Below, one piece after another: positions 62,524 to 64,000 of a stretch of DNA of 64,000 bases; within the stretch, counting starts at the first letter, position 1, and every line of letters begins with the position of its first letter. The notes beneath the pieces are model-generated. The model made no database searches and was not told the DNA's origin. It saw nothing but the letters and a program-made list of their open reading frames with translations. The stretch is taken from positions 1 to 64,000 of the forward strand of contig CAJFSY010000003.1 in assembly GCA_904419785.1 (NCBI GenBank), written 5' to 3'. Both the position numbers and the translations under genes were made by a program. This DNA is from an uncultured Neglectibacter sp. Lineage in GTDB: Bacteria; Bacillota; Clostridia; Oscillospirales; Acutalibacteraceae.

Positions 62524-64000
62524 TTACACGGGCTGTAAAGGAAATGTCAATGTAAAACGGGTTCCCTGTCCCTCCCGGCTTTCTAAAGTCATGCCGTACT
62601 CTCCTCCATAGAACAGCTTGATACGCTGGTAAATATTGAACAAACCAATATTAGAGGTGACCATTTCCCCGTCTTTTCCGGCAATATGGTTGCGCAAGTC
62701 CTCTACTTTTTCCTGGGGGATGCCCACGCCGTTATCCTCAATGCGGATCACCAGCCGCCGCTCCTCTTCTTGAGGCTCCACAGAAATACGAATTATCCCC
62801 TTACGAGGACTCTCTTTGATTCCGTGGGAAATGGAATTTTCCACAATAGGTTGCAACAGCAGCGGTAAAATCTGATATTGGGCCGGTGAAAAAGAATCTG
62901 GTATTTCCAGCGTATAATTCACTTTTTCATCAAACCTCAATTTTTGAATAGCCAGGTAATTCTCGATATATCCCAGCTCCTTATCCAAAGTGGTTTGGGT
63001 TGTGCCGGTGTTTTCCAACACATAGCGCATGGTTTTCCCAAACAAGGCAGTAGCGCTGGCCACATCCTTGGCGCCTTCGCACAAGGCCATCATGCGAATA
63101 GTCTCCAACGTGTTGTAAATAAAATGCGGGTTGATCTGACTGGCCAACAACTTGAATTCCATTTTTTGCTGTCGGTTTACAAGCTCTTGTTCCTTTAGCT
63201 GAGATCGGTAAATTTTGGCTTGCTGTTCCCGCACGTTGGCAATCATATTCTGCAAGTCTACAAAAATAACAGAAAGTTCGTCATCCCCCTTAAAGGGACC
63301 TATAGTGTCAAAATCCCCTTGGGCAGCGTCGTGCATGGCGTTTTTCAAATGAGCAATGCGTTTGGTAAAGTAGTTTGTAAACATTAAAATCACCATGTAC
63401 GGTACCACAATGGCAATCACCAGCACCAACACGCTCAGCAGCCAGAAATTTGTGATATATCCAGGGGCGTCAAAGTCTAAAGAAGTAAAATACAAAAATG
63501 TGTTTTCCGCTTTGTAAGGAATAAAACTGGAAATATACGAAAAGGCCTGTTTCCCCTGATATTCCAGTTTTCCGCTGCTTTGAAACAGCCGTGTATCATA
63601 GTCGATGGGGGCCGTCTCCAACGTCCCTTGCAAAGAACGCTGGGTGCAGAAAAAGATGGGCTGCTGGTTCAGCGAAAGAGAAATAAAAAGCTGGTTATTC
63701 TGGATACGGTTCTTCACATAGTTATTGCTCATGCGTATTACCAGAATAGCGGAATATTCCCGATCGGTAAAAGGGAAAGAGCGCACCATTGTCAGTTCCG
63801 ATTCACCTGTCCCGGATTGTTCCGAAACACTGGTCTCCCAATAAACGCTTCCCGGAATCCGAACCTGCTGGAACCAGTCCTTTACTTGTTCGGAATTTGC
63901 GGATTGAATCTGCCCCTCCACTGGGAACGTATCGTTTTCCGTATACACGCAAATAGAAGAAATAGAAGCGTTGTTGGAAAGGGTTGTAGCCAAACGGCCA
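62524..64000 (-). CDS. YesM/LytS-type sensor histidine kinase (5' end outside window)
   Basis: At least 490 residues are present, with the frame still open at the window edge. An extracytoplasmic sensor region is followed by a membrane helix (near WLLSVLVLVIAIVVPYMVIL), a HAMP domain (ITKRIAHLKNA region), the His_kinase motif QINPHFIYNTLETIR with the phospho-acceptor His, and an HATPase_c domain with N-box PIVENSISHGI and G-box IEDNGVGIP. YesM kinases usually control ABC sugar uptake with an AraC-type response regulator, which would be off the window. Fits with the neighbouring solute-binding gene. Confidence 0.9.
   Translation of the reverse strand, partial: GRLATTLSNNASISSICVYTENDTFPVEGQIQSANSEQVKDWFQQVRIPGSVYWETSVSEQSGTGESELTMVRSFPFTDREYSAILVIRMSNNYVKNRIQNNQLFISLSLNQQPIFFCTQRSLQGTLETAPIDYDTRLFQSSGKLEYQGKQAFSYISSFIPYKAENTFLYFTSLDFDAPGYITNFWLLSVLVLVIAIVVPYMVILMFTNYFTKRIAHLKNAMHDAAQGDFDTIGPFKGDDELSVIFVDLQNMIANVREQQAKIYRSQLKEQELVNRQQKMEFKLLASQINPHFIYNTLETIRMMALCEGAKDVASATALFGKTMRYVLENTGTTQTTLDKELGYIENYLAIQKLRFDEKVNYTLEIPDSFSPAQYQILPLLLQPIVENSISHGIKESPRKGIIRISVEPQEEERRLVIRIEDNGVGIPQEKVEDLRNHIAGKDGEMVTSNIGLFNIYQRIKLFYGGEYGMTLESREGQGTRFTLTFPLQPV

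Noticed and set aside
1-64000. CRISPR array, prophage, insertion sequence or integrase
   Set aside because: No regularly spaced repeats, transposase or integrase motifs, or phage structural genes were seen on either strand.

Overview
The window looks like a chromosomal segment of a Gram-positive anaerobe of class Clostridia, probably an Oscillospiraceae-type gut bacterium. This is inferred from strong AGGAGG-type ribosome binding sites, frequent TTG and GTG starts, the low-GC Gram-positive gene orders ecfA1-ecfA2-ecfT-truA and gdpP-rplI-dnaB, RNase J, a ClpE-type ATPase, a DUF5711 protein, a double-cluster ferredoxin and a dense set of glycan-degrading genes. Protein-coding DNA has a mid-range GC content; intergenic DNA is AT-rich. 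No phage, transposase, integrase or CRISPR array was seen.

Positions 1-31,300 are mostly housekeeping on the minus strand: two tRNAs, clpE, pgsA, a CvpA-like gene, an isolated plus-strand ferredoxin gene, a DUF5711 membrane protein, the ECF-transporter/truA block, an RNA methyltransferase, glmM, ruvA-ruvB-ruvC, a GH43 glycosidase, parE-parC, and a long run rnj-gdpP-rplI-dnaB-tilS-hpt-ftsH. A strong promoter and a roughly 150-nt structured RNA ending in an intrinsic terminator lie upstream of rnj.

Positions 31,400-45,700 hold iscS-iscU, a plus-strand GH125/acetyltransferase/PHP operon, GH127, a GNAT gene, tRNA-Gly, a cold-shock gene whose leader carries an unusually strong hairpin plus T-run, a MoxR-DUF58-transglutaminase operon, and a MarR regulator. 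Positions 45,900-50,700 hold a cell-envelope module: two tandem membrane-anchored GH25 proteins (one lacking most catalytic acids), a small membrane protein, and an ECF sigma factor with a DUF4179-type partner.

Positions 50,700-64,000 are an accessory sugar-foraging region: LacI, GH95, carboxylesterase, DUF3737, LysR, a GH35-like glycosidase, GH42, an ABC solute-binding protein and a YesM-type sensor kinase. It carries several signs of damage or rearrangement. GH95 lacks its N-terminal domain, DUF3737 is interrupted by an in-frame TAG, and GH42 and the solute-binding gene are both missing their 5' ends at one shared junction near 61,120. This is either genuine gene decay or an assembly join. 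A further in-frame stop sits at the end of the CvpA-like gene.

The least explained items are the RNA upstream of RNase J, the cold-shock leader attenuator, the inactive-looking GH25 paralog beside an ECF sigma module, and the shared 61.1-kb junction.
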